Origin: Thiohalocapsa sp. | GTDB lineage: Bacteria; Pseudomonadota; Gammaproteobacteria; Chromatiales; Chromatiaceae | NCBI RefSeq assembly: GCF_019695415.1 | Contig: NZ_JAIFKJ010000389.1 | Coordinates: 1-27,238, forward strand | DNA: 27,238 nt | Direction: 5' to 3' | Shown here: piece after piece, positions 9,301-16,617 of the stretch | Layout of the letters: every line of letters begins with the position of its first letter | How positions within the stretch are numbered: position 1 is the first letter of the stretch | Translations under genes and position numbers: made by a program | The notes under the pieces: model-generated | The model's database searches: none | Told to the model about the DNA's origin: nothing | What the model saw: the letters and a program-made list of their open reading frames with translations, nothing else

Positions 9301-9307
9301 GGCCCTC
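9252..9307. repeat. Heptad-repeat element between atpA and atpG
   Basis: The plus strand falls into eight consecutive 7-base units. They begin with GGGCCGG and two copies of GGGCTGA, pass through degenerate units, and end with AGTCCCC, GGCCCTT and GGCCCTC. Purine-rich units on the left face pyrimidine-rich units on the right, which creates the intra-operon hairpin. The same 7-base period and symmetry recur at 4571-4680 and 19794-19856. Confidence 0.65.
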
Positions 9308-9376
9308 GGCCATGGCGTGCAGGCCCTGCCGCTCAGGCGCATCGGTGCGCTTCTGTGCGAACGACCGTCTGAACCC

Positions 9377-10918
9377 CTACCAGGTATTGTTTGCCTTGAA
9401 GTCCTTCAGCGCCGCATGCAGGGCTTCCTTGATCTCGTCGCTGTAGTCGCCGGAGGCATTGATCTTGTCCAGCAGGTCCTTCTTGGCCGAGCCCATGTAG
9501 CTCTGCAGAGCGCGCTCGAAGTCCACGACCTTCTTGACCTCGACGTCGTCGAGGTAGCCCTCGTTGACGGCGAACAGCGACACGGCCATCTGCGCAACGC
9601 TCATAGGCTGATACTGCATCTGCTTCATCAGCTCGGTGACACGCTCACCCCGCTCGAGCTGCTTGCGGGTAGCCTCGTCCAGGTCGGATGCGAACTGCGA
9701 GAAGGCCGCGAGCTCACGGTACTGGGCCAGCGCGAGGCGGATACCCCCGCCAAGCTTCTTGATGATTTTGGTCTGGGCGGAGCCGCCGACACGGGACACG
9801 GACAGACCGGCATTGATGGCGGGCCGGATGCCGGCGTTGAACAGGTCGGTCTCCAGGAAGATCTGCCCGTCGGTGATGGAGATGACGTTGGTGGGGACGA
9901 AGGCCGACACGTCGCCCGCCTGGGTCTCGATGATCGGCAACGCCGTCAGCGAGCCGGTCTTGCCCTTGACCTTGCCGTCGGTGAGCTTCTCCACTTCATG
10001 CTCGTTGATGCGCGCAGCGCGCTCCAGCAGGCGGGAGTGCAGGTAGAAGACGTCGCCCGGATAGGCTTCGCGGCCGGGCGGGCGGCGCAGCAAGAGCGAC
10101 ACCTGTCGATAAGCCCAAGCCTGTTTGGTGAGGTCGTCGTAGACGATGAGCGCGTCTTCCCCCTTGTCCCGGAAGTACTCGCCCATGGCGCAGCCGGCGT
10201 AAGGGGCGATGAACTGCATGGCCGCTGAATCCGATGCGCCGGCATGCACGATGATGGTGTGCTCCATGGCGCCGTGCTCTTCGAGCTTGCGCTGCACGCC
10301 TGCGACGGAGCTGTTTTTCTGGCCGACGGCGACGTAGATGCACTTAACGCCGGTGCCCTTCTGGTTGATGATGGCGTCAATGGCCACCGCTGTCTTGCCG
10401 GTTTGGCGGTCCCCGATGATGAGCTCACGCTGGCCGCGACCGACCGGCACCATGGCGTCAATGGCCTTGATGCCGGACTGCATGGGCTGGTCCACGGACT
10501 TGCGGGCAATGACGCCCGGCGCGATCTTCTCGATGGGCGAGGTGGCCTCGGACTGCACCGGGCCCTTGCCGTCCAGCGGCTGTCCCAGCGAGTCGATGAC
10601 CCGCCCGAGCAGGCCCTCGCCTACTGGCACTTCCAGCACACGGCCGGTGCAGCGCACCCAGTCGCCCTCGGAGAGCGTGGTGTAATCACCGAGCACCACG
10701 GCACCGACCGAGTCACGCTCCAGGTTCAGCGCCAGGCCGTAGATGTTGTTCGGAAACTCCAGCATTTCGTAATACTGGGCATCCGAGAGACCGTAGATGC
10801 GCACGATGCCGTCGGTTAGGCTGACGATAGTGCCTTCGGCGCGCGCCTCGGTCTTGAGATCGAACTGCTCGATCTTCTGTTTGATCAGGTCACTGATCTC
10901 GGAGGGATTGAGTTGCAT
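9377..10918 (-). CDS. atpA: F1Fo ATP synthase alpha subunit
   Basis: The non-catalytic nucleotide-binding subunit alternating with beta in the F1 hexamer. The 513-residue protein starts MQLNPSEISDLIKQKIEQF, the canonical N-terminus, with GGAG upstream of ATG 10918. Walker A is GDRQTGKT at residues 169-176. Other conserved features are LIVYDDLTKQAWAYRQVSLLLRRPPGREAYPGDVFYLHSRLLER in the nucleotide-binding domain, PTNVISITDGQIFLE, and the signature PAINAGLSVSRVGGSAQ. The C-terminus (KEALHAALKDFKANNTW) is typical. It lies 75 bases after atpH in the standard order. Downstream is an unusual 203-base gap carrying a terminator-like hairpin, so stoichiometry against the following genes may be tuned there. 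Confidence 0.98.
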   Translation of the reverse strand: MQLNPSEISDLIKQKIEQFDLKTEARAEGTIVSLTDGIVRIYGLSDAQYYEMLEFPNNIYGLALNLERDSVGAVVLGDYTTLSEGDWVRCTGRVLEVPVGEGLLGRVIDSLGQPLDGKGPVQSEATSPIEKIAPGVIARKSVDQPMQSGIKAIDAMVPVGRGQRELIIGDRQTGKTAVAIDAIINQKGTGVKCIYVAVGQKNSSVAGVQRKLEEHGAMEHTIIVHAGASDSAAMQFIAPYAGCAMGEYFRDKGEDALIVYDDLTKQAWAYRQVSLLLRRPPGREAYPGDVFYLHSRLLERAARINEHEVEKLTDGKVKGKTGSLTALPIIETQAGDVSAFVPTNVISITDGQIFLETDLFNAGIRPAINAGLSVSRVGGSAQTKIIKKLGGGIRLALAQYRELAAFSQFASDLDEATRKQLERGERVTELMKQMQYQPMSVAQMAVSLFAVNEGYLDDVEVKKVVDFERALQSYMGSAKKDLLDKINASGDYSDEIKEALHAALKDFKANNTW

Positions 10919-10993
10919 GGGATTGCTCCGCTGAGAGTCTCCGATGACGGCAGCCGACGCGCGCCGTGCTAGGGCGCTTCAGCCCGGCGGCCG

Positions 10994-11533
10994 TCAGAAT
11001 TGCAGGTCGTTGGACAGGCGCTCCAGCTTGCCGCGCACCGAGCCGTCGATGACGATGTCGCCGGCGCGAACTTTAACGCCGCCGATGAGGCTTGGATCCT
11101 CGGCCACGGTGAGGTCCACGTCGCCGCCGAAGTGAGCCTTCAGGCGCTCGCCGAGGGCACTGCGCTCGGCGTCGTCCACCGGATAGGCGCTGGTGACCTC
11201 GATGTGTCGCAAGCCGTCGTAAACGGTCTTCATCTGCGCGAAGAGTCGGGCGATGTCCGGCAGCACAATGAGACGCTTGTTCTGGGCGAGCAGGCGCACG
11301 AGATTCTGCAGGTGCTCGCTCAAGCCCTCGCCGGCGACGCCGAAGATCAGATCGCGCAATTGCTGTGAGGTGGCGTTCGGGCTACCTATCTGCGCGGTCA
11401 CCTGCGGGTCCTCGACGACGGCGCCGAGCAATGCCAGTCCTTCGGCCCAGGCGTCTACCGTGCCGTCCGCCTTAGCCACCTCGAAGGCGGCCTCAGCATA
11501 AGGGCGGGCGATGGTGGTGGTGTCTCCGGCCAT
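10994..11533 (-). CDS. atpH: F1Fo ATP synthase delta subunit
   Basis: The delta (OSCP-like) subunit joins the F1 head to the peripheral b-stalk. The 179-residue product has the typical helical N-terminal domain starting IARPYAEAAFEVAKADG, the middle segment LVRLLAQNKRLIVLPDIARLFAQM, and the conserved C-terminal motif DPSLIGGVKVRAGDIVIDGSVRGKLERL. The start ATG at 11533 lies nine bases after the atpF stop, so the two genes are probably translationally linked. The length agrees with proteobacterial AtpH. Nothing unusual is visible. Confidence 0.96.
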   Translation of the reverse strand: MAGDTTTIARPYAEAAFEVAKADGTVDAWAEGLALLGAVVEDPQVTAQIGSPNATSQQLRDLIFGVAGEGLSEHLQNLVRLLAQNKRLIVLPDIARLFAQMKTVYDGLRHIEVTSAYPVDDAERSALGERLKAHFGGDVDLTVAEDPSLIGGVKVRAGDIVIDGSVRGKLERLSNDLQF

Positions 11534-11542
11534 GCTCTCCCC

Positions 11543-12013
11543 CTAGATCTGCTTGGCGAAGGACGCGATGAGGTCCTGATGCGTCTTGGCGTCGACCTCT
11601 TTCTGCAGGATCTTCTCAGCAGCGGCCACCGCGAGCTGCCCCATACGCTCACGCAGCTCCTCGCGGGCGCGATTGGCTTCCTGCTCGATTTCGGCCTGAG
11701 CCGCGTGGCGAATGCGCTCCGCCTCCGCCTGGGCGTCGCGCTTGGCCTCGTCGACAATCTCGTTATAGCGTTTCTGCGCCTGGGAGACGATGTCCGCCGC
11801 GTTGGTCTTGGCCTCCTTCATGACCTCCAGCGCGCGCTGCTCGCCCAGCTCCTGCTCCTCTTTGCCGCGCTCGGCAGCAGCGAGTCCCTCGGCGATTTTC
11901 GCCGTGCGCTCTTCCAGCGCCTTCATGATCGGCGGCCAGACGTACTTCATGCAGAAGGCGACGAACACGCCGAAGGCGATCATCTGCACGAGCAAAGTAA
12001 GGTTGATGTTCAT
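11543..12013 (-). CDS. atpF: F1Fo ATP synthase b subunit
   Basis: The b subunit forms the peripheral stator stalk as a homodimer. The 156-residue protein begins MNINLTLLVQMIAFGVFVAFCMKYVWPPI, a single N-terminal membrane helix at about residues 5-25. It continues as a long charged amphipathic helix suited to a coiled coil (ALEERTAKIAEGLAAAERGKEEQELGEQRALEVMKEAK...). The C-terminal AAAEKILQKEVDAKTHQDLIASFAKQI is a conserved delta-binding end. It is encoded between atpE and atpH. Only one b-type gene is present, as in non-photosynthetic gammaproteobacteria. Confidence 0.96.
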   Translation of the reverse strand: MNINLTLLVQMIAFGVFVAFCMKYVWPPIMKALEERTAKIAEGLAAAERGKEEQELGEQRALEVMKEAKTNAADIVSQAQKRYNEIVDEAKRDAQAEAERIRHAAQAEIEQEANRAREELRERMGQLAVAAAEKILQKEVDAKTHQDLIASFAKQI

Positions 12014-12123
12014 CCGTCTGCCTTTCTGACTTGTGCCTCTAGTGTTGAACGGCGGTCACCAGCTGCCTGGTCTGTATAGGGCCGCCGACCGCCCGTCGTG
12101 GGCTTCGGGGACCAGAGGACAGC

Positions 12124-12357
12124 TCAGAGGGCGAACATCGCGTATAGCCCCATCGCGATGGCGATGACGGGCAGCGCGTCGGTCAGGCCCATGACGATGA
12201 AGAACTGCGTGCGCAGCATTGGAATCAGCTCCGGCTGGCGCGCGGCGCCCTCCAGGAAGCGGCCACCGAGCACGCCGATGCCGACACCGGCGCCGATAGC
12301 GCCGAGACCCAGCATCAGACCGGCGGCGACGTAGACGAGTGCTTGTGCGAGTTCCAT
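12124..12357 (-). CDS. atpE: F1Fo ATP synthase c subunit (proton-type)
   Basis: The c subunit forms the rotor ring of Fo. The 77-residue protein has two hydrophobic helices and a polar loop. Helix 1 carries the glycine pattern GAIGAGVGIGVLGG; the loop has the conserved RQPEL; helix 2 (QFFIVMGLTDALPVIAIAMGLYAMF) carries the ion-binding acid at Asp60. An Asp here, without the Gln/Glu-Ser-Thr sodium signature, points to proton coupling. The start ATG at 12357 follows AAGGGG, a good ribosome binding site. The gene sits between atpB and atpF. Confidence 0.97.
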   Translation of the reverse strand: MELAQALVYVAAGLMLGLGAIGAGVGIGVLGGRFLEGAARQPELIPMLRTQFFIVMGLTDALPVIAIAMGLYAMFAL

Positions 12358-12446
12358 GTTGTTCCCCTTGGGATCGGTTTGGTTGGATGGTCAGGGTGTT
12401 CGGTGTCGAGATCAGGCAGCGCAGGCGCTACCAGCGGCGGCTGGCC

Positions 12447-13310
12447 TCAGTGGTGCTGATGCGCCATGTCCAGATAGACGATGGTGAGCACCATAAAGAT
12501 GAAAGCCTGGAGTGTAATGATCAGGATGTGGAAGATGGCCCAGGCGAGCTGCAGCGTCATGCCGGAGACATCGAGGAGCAGGTTGTGGCCGTACATCAAG
12601 GCAATGAGGATGAAGATCATCTCACCGGCGTAGAGGTTGCCGAACAGCCGCAGCGACAGCGAAAGAGGCTTAGAGAGCAGGCTGATGCCTTCCAGGACCA
12701 GGTTGGCCGGCAGGCCGAACTTGCCGAAGGGCTGCATGGTCAGCTCGGACGCGAAGCCGCCGACGCCTTTGATTTTGATGCTGTAGTAGAGCACCAGCAG
12801 GAACACCGCGAGCGACATGCCGAAGGTGATGTTCGGGTCGGTGGTCGGCACGATGCGCATGTAGACGTGGTGGGGGTCAGCGCCGAACAGGCTCATGAAC
12901 TGCGCAAACGCATACGGGATCAGGTCCACTGGGAGCAGATCCATCAAGTTCATCAGGAAGACCCAGACAAAGACCGTCAGCGCCAACGGGGCTACGAGGT
13001 CGTTCTTGGCACTGAAGGACCCGCGCACGTTCTCATTGACGAAGTCGACGATCCACTCCAGAAAATTCTGCGCGCCCGTGGGCACACCGGCGGTTGCCTT
13101 CTGTGCAACGCCGCGCATGAAGCGGTACGCGAGGTAGCCGAGGCCGATGGACCACAGCAGGCTGTCCACATGCAGCGCCCAGAAGCCCATGGCGGCGGCC
13201 TCTTCGGCGTCGTGCGCGAAGGTGAGCCCATGCTCCGGATGGAAGCCCAGGGTGAGGTTGGTCAGGTGGTGCGAGATGTAATCCTGGGCGGTGAGCGTAT
13301 CTGCAGCCAT
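12447..13310 (-). CDS. atpB: F1Fo ATP synthase a subunit
   Basis: The a subunit forms the proton half-channels of Fo. The 287-residue polytopic protein has several membrane helices, including LTVFVWVFLMNLMDLLPVDLIP and FGMSLAVFLLVLYYSIKIKG. The essential helix SLSLRLFGNLYAGEMIFILIALM carries the invariant arginine at residue 221. The final helix is ILIITLQAFIFMVLTIVYLDMAH, which keeps the conserved Gln near the end. The length is slightly above E. coli AtpB and the N-terminal region contains an acidic DAEEAAA stretch. It follows atpI by 25 bases. Confidence 0.97.
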   Translation of the reverse strand: MAADTLTAQDYISHHLTNLTLGFHPEHGLTFAHDAEEAAAMGFWALHVDSLLWSIGLGYLAYRFMRGVAQKATAGVPTGAQNFLEWIVDFVNENVRGSFSAKNDLVAPLALTVFVWVFLMNLMDLLPVDLIPYAFAQFMSLFGADPHHVYMRIVPTTDPNITFGMSLAVFLLVLYYSIKIKGVGGFASELTMQPFGKFGLPANLVLEGISLLSKPLSLSLRLFGNLYAGEMIFILIALMYGHNLLLDVSGMTLQLAWAIFHILIITLQAFIFMVLTIVYLDMAHQHH

Positions 13311-13335
13311 CGATCAGTCCTGGTTGGCGGCCCTG

Positions 13336-13728
13336 CTATTGCGTCGGCCGCGATGCAAACAGCGCGGGCAGCACCTGCACCGCGAAGTAGGTGCTGAGGA
13401 GCGCCGGCAAATTGAGATCCGCAAGGGTGGCGAACGCGAGCCCGAACAGGCCGAGGATCAGCACGATCTTGATGATCTCGGCCGAGTAGATCCGCAGCGC
13501 GAGCTCCGTCGGCGCTTGCGCGCGGTAGCGACGGAAGACCCTCAGGGCGAACACCCAGTTGGCGAGGAGGCAAACGCCTGCGCCGATGGCCGCCGACTTC
13601 AAGGCGGTGTCGCCAAAAGGCGATGCCAGCACGATCGCCGCGACGCCGAAAGCAACTTGCCAGAGCAGCAAGCGGCGCAGCTGAGCGCGATCACGCGGGC
13701 CTAACCCCCGGGTACTCCCCGAAATCAC
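13336..13728 (-). CDS. atpI: ATP synthase subunit I (assembly-associated protein)
   Basis: AtpI is a small membrane protein encoded first in many atp operons and is thought to help assemble the c-ring. The 130-residue product has four hydrophobic segments: LLLWQVAFGVAAIVLA, ALKSAAIGAGVCLLANWVFALRVF, EIIKIVLILGLFGLAFATL, and ALLSTYFAVQVLPALF. The GTG start at 13728 is preceded by a G-rich GGGGGAC. Initiation a few codons later is possible, because the first 15 residues are hydrophilic. The conserved YSAEIIK and LPAL motifs fit the family. A sigma70-type promoter lies just upstream. Confidence 0.88.
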   Translation of the reverse strand: MISGSTRGLGPRDRAQLRRLLLWQVAFGVAAIVLASPFGDTALKSAAIGAGVCLLANWVFALRVFRRYRAQAPTELALRIYSAEIIKIVLILGLFGLAFATLADLNLPALLSTYFAVQVLPALFASRPTQ

Positions 13729-13750
13729 CGGTCCCCCGCAAAGGCCCGCG

Positions 13751-13780
13751 AGTATAAGCGTGCCCGAATATTCTGGTCAA
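13751..13780 (-). promoter_or_regulatory. Sigma70-type promoter of the atp operon
   Basis: On the minus strand, TTGACC (13780-13775) is separated by 18 bases from TATACT (13756-13751), a near-consensus pair 23 bases upstream of the atpI start codon. The predicted start of transcription lies around 13744, giving a short leader. This is the strongest promoter match I see in the window. Confidence 0.7.
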
Positions 13781-13793
13781 ATCCCTGACCAGA
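13772..13793. promoter_or_regulatory. Perfect 8-bp inverted repeat overlapping the atp promoter -35
   Basis: TCTGGTCA (13772-13779) and TGACCAGA (13786-13793) form a perfect dyad with a six-base spacer. It covers the -35 hexamer of the atp promoter, a typical repressor or activator position. No T-run follows, so it is unlikely to be the parB terminator. The binding protein is unknown. Confidence 0.5.
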
Positions 13794-13859
13794 TCCGGCC
13801 CATATTGCCATAAGCGAGACGATTCGGTTTGACGGGTTGATGACGGGCGTCGGGGGCCA

Positions 13860-14768
13860 TCACTGGATGTGGCCGAGGATGCCATCCAGCTCGTCCAGGC
13901 TGTTGTAGGCGATCACCAGCTTTCCGCCGCCCTTGGCGCCGTGCTGGATGGCGACACGGGCGCCGAGACGCTCTGCGAGGTCATCCTGCAGGCGGCGGAT
14001 GTCCGGGTCCTGTCCCGGCTCGCGAGGGCGCTCTGCGCCCGGTGCCTCGCTCTGCAGCCGACGCACCAGCCGCTCGGTCTCGCGTACGGAGAGCCCGCGG
14101 GAGACCACCTGCCGCGCCGCCAGTGTTTGCGCATCGCCCTTGAGTCCGAGCAATGCGCGGGCGTGGCCCATCTCCAGCCGGCCGGCGTCCAGCAGCGACT
14201 TGGCCTCGCCACCGAGCTCCAACAGCCGCAGCAGGTTGGTCACCGTAGTGCGCGACTTGCCGACGGCCTCGGCCACCTGCTGGTGGGTGAGGCCGAACTC
14301 TTCCTGCAGGCGGCTCAGGGCGCCGGCCTCTTCCAGCGGCGCCAAATTCTCGCGCTGGATATTCTCGATGAGGGCGATGGCGAGGGCGGTCTGCTCGTCC
14401 ACCTCGCGCACCACAACGGGGATCTCCGCGAGCCCTGCCTGCTGGCTCGCGCGCCAGCGGCGCTCGCCGGCGACGATCTCAAAGCGGCCGCCAGCCACCG
14501 GGCGCACGACGATGGGCTGGAGCACACCCTGACTTGCGATGGAGTCTGCGAGCTCGCGCATGGCGTCCGGGTCGAACTCGCGACGCGGCTGATAGCGGCC
14601 GCGGTCGATATGCCCAAGCGGCAGCCGCAGAATCGACTCACCGGGCGCCGCCTGCGTGAGCGGCTCAGCGGCGGCGTCGTCGACGACCGTCGCGCCCGTA
14701 TCCTGACGCGCACCGCTCAGCAGCGCGTCCAAACCCCGGCCAAGCCCCCGTTTCTTGGCGCTGGTCAT
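13860..14768 (-). CDS. parB: Chromosome-partitioning protein ParB
   Basis: ParB is the CTPase/DNA clamp that loads at parS and helps segregate the chromosome with ParA. From ATG 14768 the protein is 302 residues and begins MTSAKKRGLGRGLDALLSG, the canonical ParA-interacting N-terminus; GGAGAAGGGGG is a strong ribosome binding site upstream. The ParB/Srx domain follows (RGRYQPRREFD, VLQPIVVRP, GERRWRASQQAGL, and ENIQRENLAPLEEA). Next comes the helix-turn-helix (LTHQQVAEAVGKSRTTVTNLLRLL) and a C-terminal dimer domain ending LDGILGHIQ. The same frame is open for 76 codons further upstream to 14996, which I do not include. No parS-like site was found in the window. Confidence 0.96.
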   Translation of the reverse strand: MTSAKKRGLGRGLDALLSGARQDTGATVVDDAAAEPLTQAAPGESILRLPLGHIDRGRYQPRREFDPDAMRELADSIASQGVLQPIVVRPVAGGRFEIVAGERRWRASQQAGLAEIPVVVREVDEQTALAIALIENIQRENLAPLEEAGALSRLQEEFGLTHQQVAEAVGKSRTTVTNLLRLLELGGEAKSLLDAGRLEMGHARALLGLKGDAQTLAARQVVSRGLSVRETERLVRRLQSEAPGAERPREPGQDPDIRRLQDDLAERLGARVAIQHGAKGGGKLVIAYNSLDELDGILGHIQ

Positions 14769-14970
14769 AGGCTGCACCCCCTTCTCCGCCGGCCTCCGCG
14801 GTTCATGGATAGCCGGCGAGAGCTCTGCTGGATTCTGGGCATAGGCGGTCGGCGGCGGCTCGGGTGGGACATCAATCGGTGGGTCGATCAGCGATAGGGC
14901 GTTCTTCACGGTACCGAAGCGGCTCAATTGGCGCGGGTGGCTCCGGAGCAGGGGCCGGGTCTGGGTCGGC

Positions 14971-15759
14971 TCAGGCGGCATTCGGCGCCGGCTCACGGCG
15001 GCGCATCACCTCGCCGGCGAGCGCTAAATATGCCAGCGCGCCGCGGGAGCTGCGGTCGTATTCCAGCACCGGTAGGCCGTGACTCGGCGCCTCGGCCAAG
15101 CGCACGTTACGCGGCACGATGGTTCGGTAGACCTGGCCCTTAAAGTGCGTCACCAGCTGCGTGGAAACCTGATTCGACAGATTATTCCGTGGGTCGTGCA
15201 TGGTGCGCAGGATGCCGTCGATGCGCAGCGCCCCATTGCGGCTGGTGCGGATCTGCTCGATGGTGTCGAGCAGGGCGGAGAGCCCCTCGAGTGCATAGTA
15301 TTCGCACTGGATTGGGATCAGTACGCCGTCCGCTGCCACCAGCGCATTCACCGTCAGCATGTTGAGCGACGGCGGGCAGTCCAACAGGATGACCTCATAC
15401 GCCTCCGCATGCGCGGCGAGCCGCACTGCCAGGGTGCGCTCGCGGGCCTCAGCTTGCATCAAGCCCACCTCGGCGGCGGTCATGTCGCCATTGGACGGCA
15501 GCAGGTCAAAACCGGGTGCGGGCTCTGGCACCCGCACCACGCACTGGGCAAAGGGCGCGTTGTCGAGCAGCACATCGCAGCCCGTATGCTCCAGCGCATT
15601 CTTGTCCACGCCGACGCCCATGGTCGCGTTACCCTGGGGGTCCATGTCCACCAGCAGCACACGCCGGCCCATGGAGGCAAGGGATGCGGCCAGGTTTACG
15701 GCGGTGGTGGTCTTGCCGACCCCGCCTTTCTGGTTCGCGATGGCGATGATGCGGGCCAT
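14971..15759 (-). CDS. parA: Chromosome-partitioning ATPase ParA (Soj)
   Basis: ParA is a Walker-type ATPase that works with ParB in chromosome segregation. The start at ATG 15759 gives MARIIAIANQKGGVGKTTTAVNLAASLA, with the deviant Walker A KGGVGKTT at residues 11-18; AGGAA precedes it. The in-frame extension to 15843 is Arg/Pro-rich and not family-like. Other hallmarks are LLVDMDPQGNATMGVGVD, ILLDCPPSLNMLTVNAL (Walker B) and IPIQCEYYALEGLSALLDTI. The length of 262 residues is usual. The 202-base gap to parB is longer than normal for this pair. Confidence 0.96.
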   Translation of the reverse strand: MARIIAIANQKGGVGKTTTAVNLAASLASMGRRVLLVDMDPQGNATMGVGVDKNALEHTGCDVLLDNAPFAQCVVRVPEPAPGFDLLPSNGDMTAAEVGLMQAEARERTLAVRLAAHAEAYEVILLDCPPSLNMLTVNALVAADGVLIPIQCEYYALEGLSALLDTIEQIRTSRNGALRIDGILRTMHDPRNNLSNQVSTQLVTHFKGQVYRTIVPRNVRLAEAPSHGLPVLEYDRSSRGALAYLALAGEVMRRREPAPNAA

Positions 15760-15860
15760 GTGGTTCCTGCGAGCGTGTGTTGGCGCATGGCGCCGTCCGT
15801 AAGACCGTGACGAAGGAGCCGGGCGGCGCGGGGCACTTGCCAACGGCGCACGCCGCCTGA

Positions 15861-15912
15861 GGCGCCTGGGCGGCGTGGCCAGGGGCGCCTGGGCGGCGTG
15901 GCCAGGGGCGCC
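15861..15912. repeat. 23-bp tandem repeat just downstream of rsmG
   Basis: A 23-base unit starting GGCGCCTGGGCGGCG and ending GTGGCCAGG is repeated exactly at 15861-15883 and 15884-15906, then starts again with GGCGCC at 15907-15912. It lies between the rsmG stop (15916-15918) and parA. It is GC-rich and locally palindromic (GGCGCC). It differs from the 7-bp elements elsewhere in the window. Confidence 0.85.
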
Positions 15913-15915
15913 GAC

Positions 15916-16617
15916 TTAGTCGAACGGCACCGATACCAGGCAACGCTCGGCGTCGAGCATCGGCACCGTGAGTCGATGCACCCGGATCGCTTGCGCGCAG
16001 ACGCGAAGTGGCGGGGCCGTGGCCAGGGCCTCAAGCTCCGGCGCCGGGTCACGGCCCTTCAGGGCCAACAGCACGCCTCCTGGTGCGAGCAGCGGCTCAC
16101 AGTCGCGGCAAAGCTCGACGAGCGACGCCACCGCGCGCGCCGTTATGGTAGCGAAATTCACCCGTGGCCGGTACGTCTGTATCCGCGCCTGCACCGGCGT
16201 GACACTGGTGAGCTCAAGCTCCAGCACCGCCTGACGCACGAATCGGATCTTCTTGCCGTTGCTGTCGAGCAGCGTAAAGGCGAGGTCGGGGCGCAGGATC
16301 GCAAGCGGCAGCCCGGGCAGGCCCGCCCCCGTACCGACGTCGAGCACCGGCCCCCGTTGCACCCAGGGCAGCACCGCGAGGCTGTCCAGCACGTGGCGCG
16401 GGATCATGTCCAGGGGCTCGCGCACGGCGGTGAGGTTATAGGCACGGTTCCAGCGCACCAGGAGGTGCACATATCCCAGCAGCTGCCGGCGCTGCTCTTC
16501 GGTGGCAGCAACGCCGAGGGCAGCGAGGCCGGCCTCCAGTCGAGCAGCCGGCGTGCGCTCCGACTCGCCACCCGCGGCGGCCGAGGTGCTGGCTGGTGGC
16601 GGGGCCGGCGCCGCCAT
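15916..16617 (-). CDS. rsmG: 16S rRNA (guanine527-N7)-methyltransferase
   Basis: RsmG (GidB) methylates G527 of 16S rRNA using SAM. The 233-residue protein has the N-terminal helical segment LLGYVHLLVRWNRAYNLTAVREPLDMIPRHVLDSLAVLP, with the conserved NLTAV and HVLDSL. The SAM loop VLDVGTGAGLPGLPLAI is at about residues 91-107, followed by LLDSNGKKIRFVRQAV and ARAVASL. The first 20 residues (Ala/Pro/Ser-rich) are an extension not usual in the family, so a later start is conceivable. Its ATG (16617-16615) shares one base with the mnmG TGA (TGATG), which implies coupled translation. A 23-bp tandem repeat follows. Confidence 0.95.
   Translation of the reverse strand: MAAPAPPPASTSAAAGGESERTPAARLEAGLAALGVAATEEQRRQLLGYVHLLVRWNRAYNLTAVREPLDMIPRHVLDSLAVLPWVQRGPVLDVGTGAGLPGLPLAILRPDLAFTLLDSNGKKIRFVRQAVLELELTSVTPVQARIQTYRPRVNFATITARAVASLVELCRDCEPLLAPGGVLLALKGRDPAPELEALATAPPLRVCAQAIRVHRLTVPMLDAERCLVSVPFD

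Noticed and set aside
12339..13397. Plus-strand frame of 352 codons opposite atpB
   Set aside because: It is antisense to atpB; its Gln/Arg/Glu-rich translation mirrors hydrophobic codons.
13860..15759. Search for a parS site near parAB
   Set aside because: No match to the TGTTTCACGTGAAACA consensus was seen in or around these genes, so none is reported.
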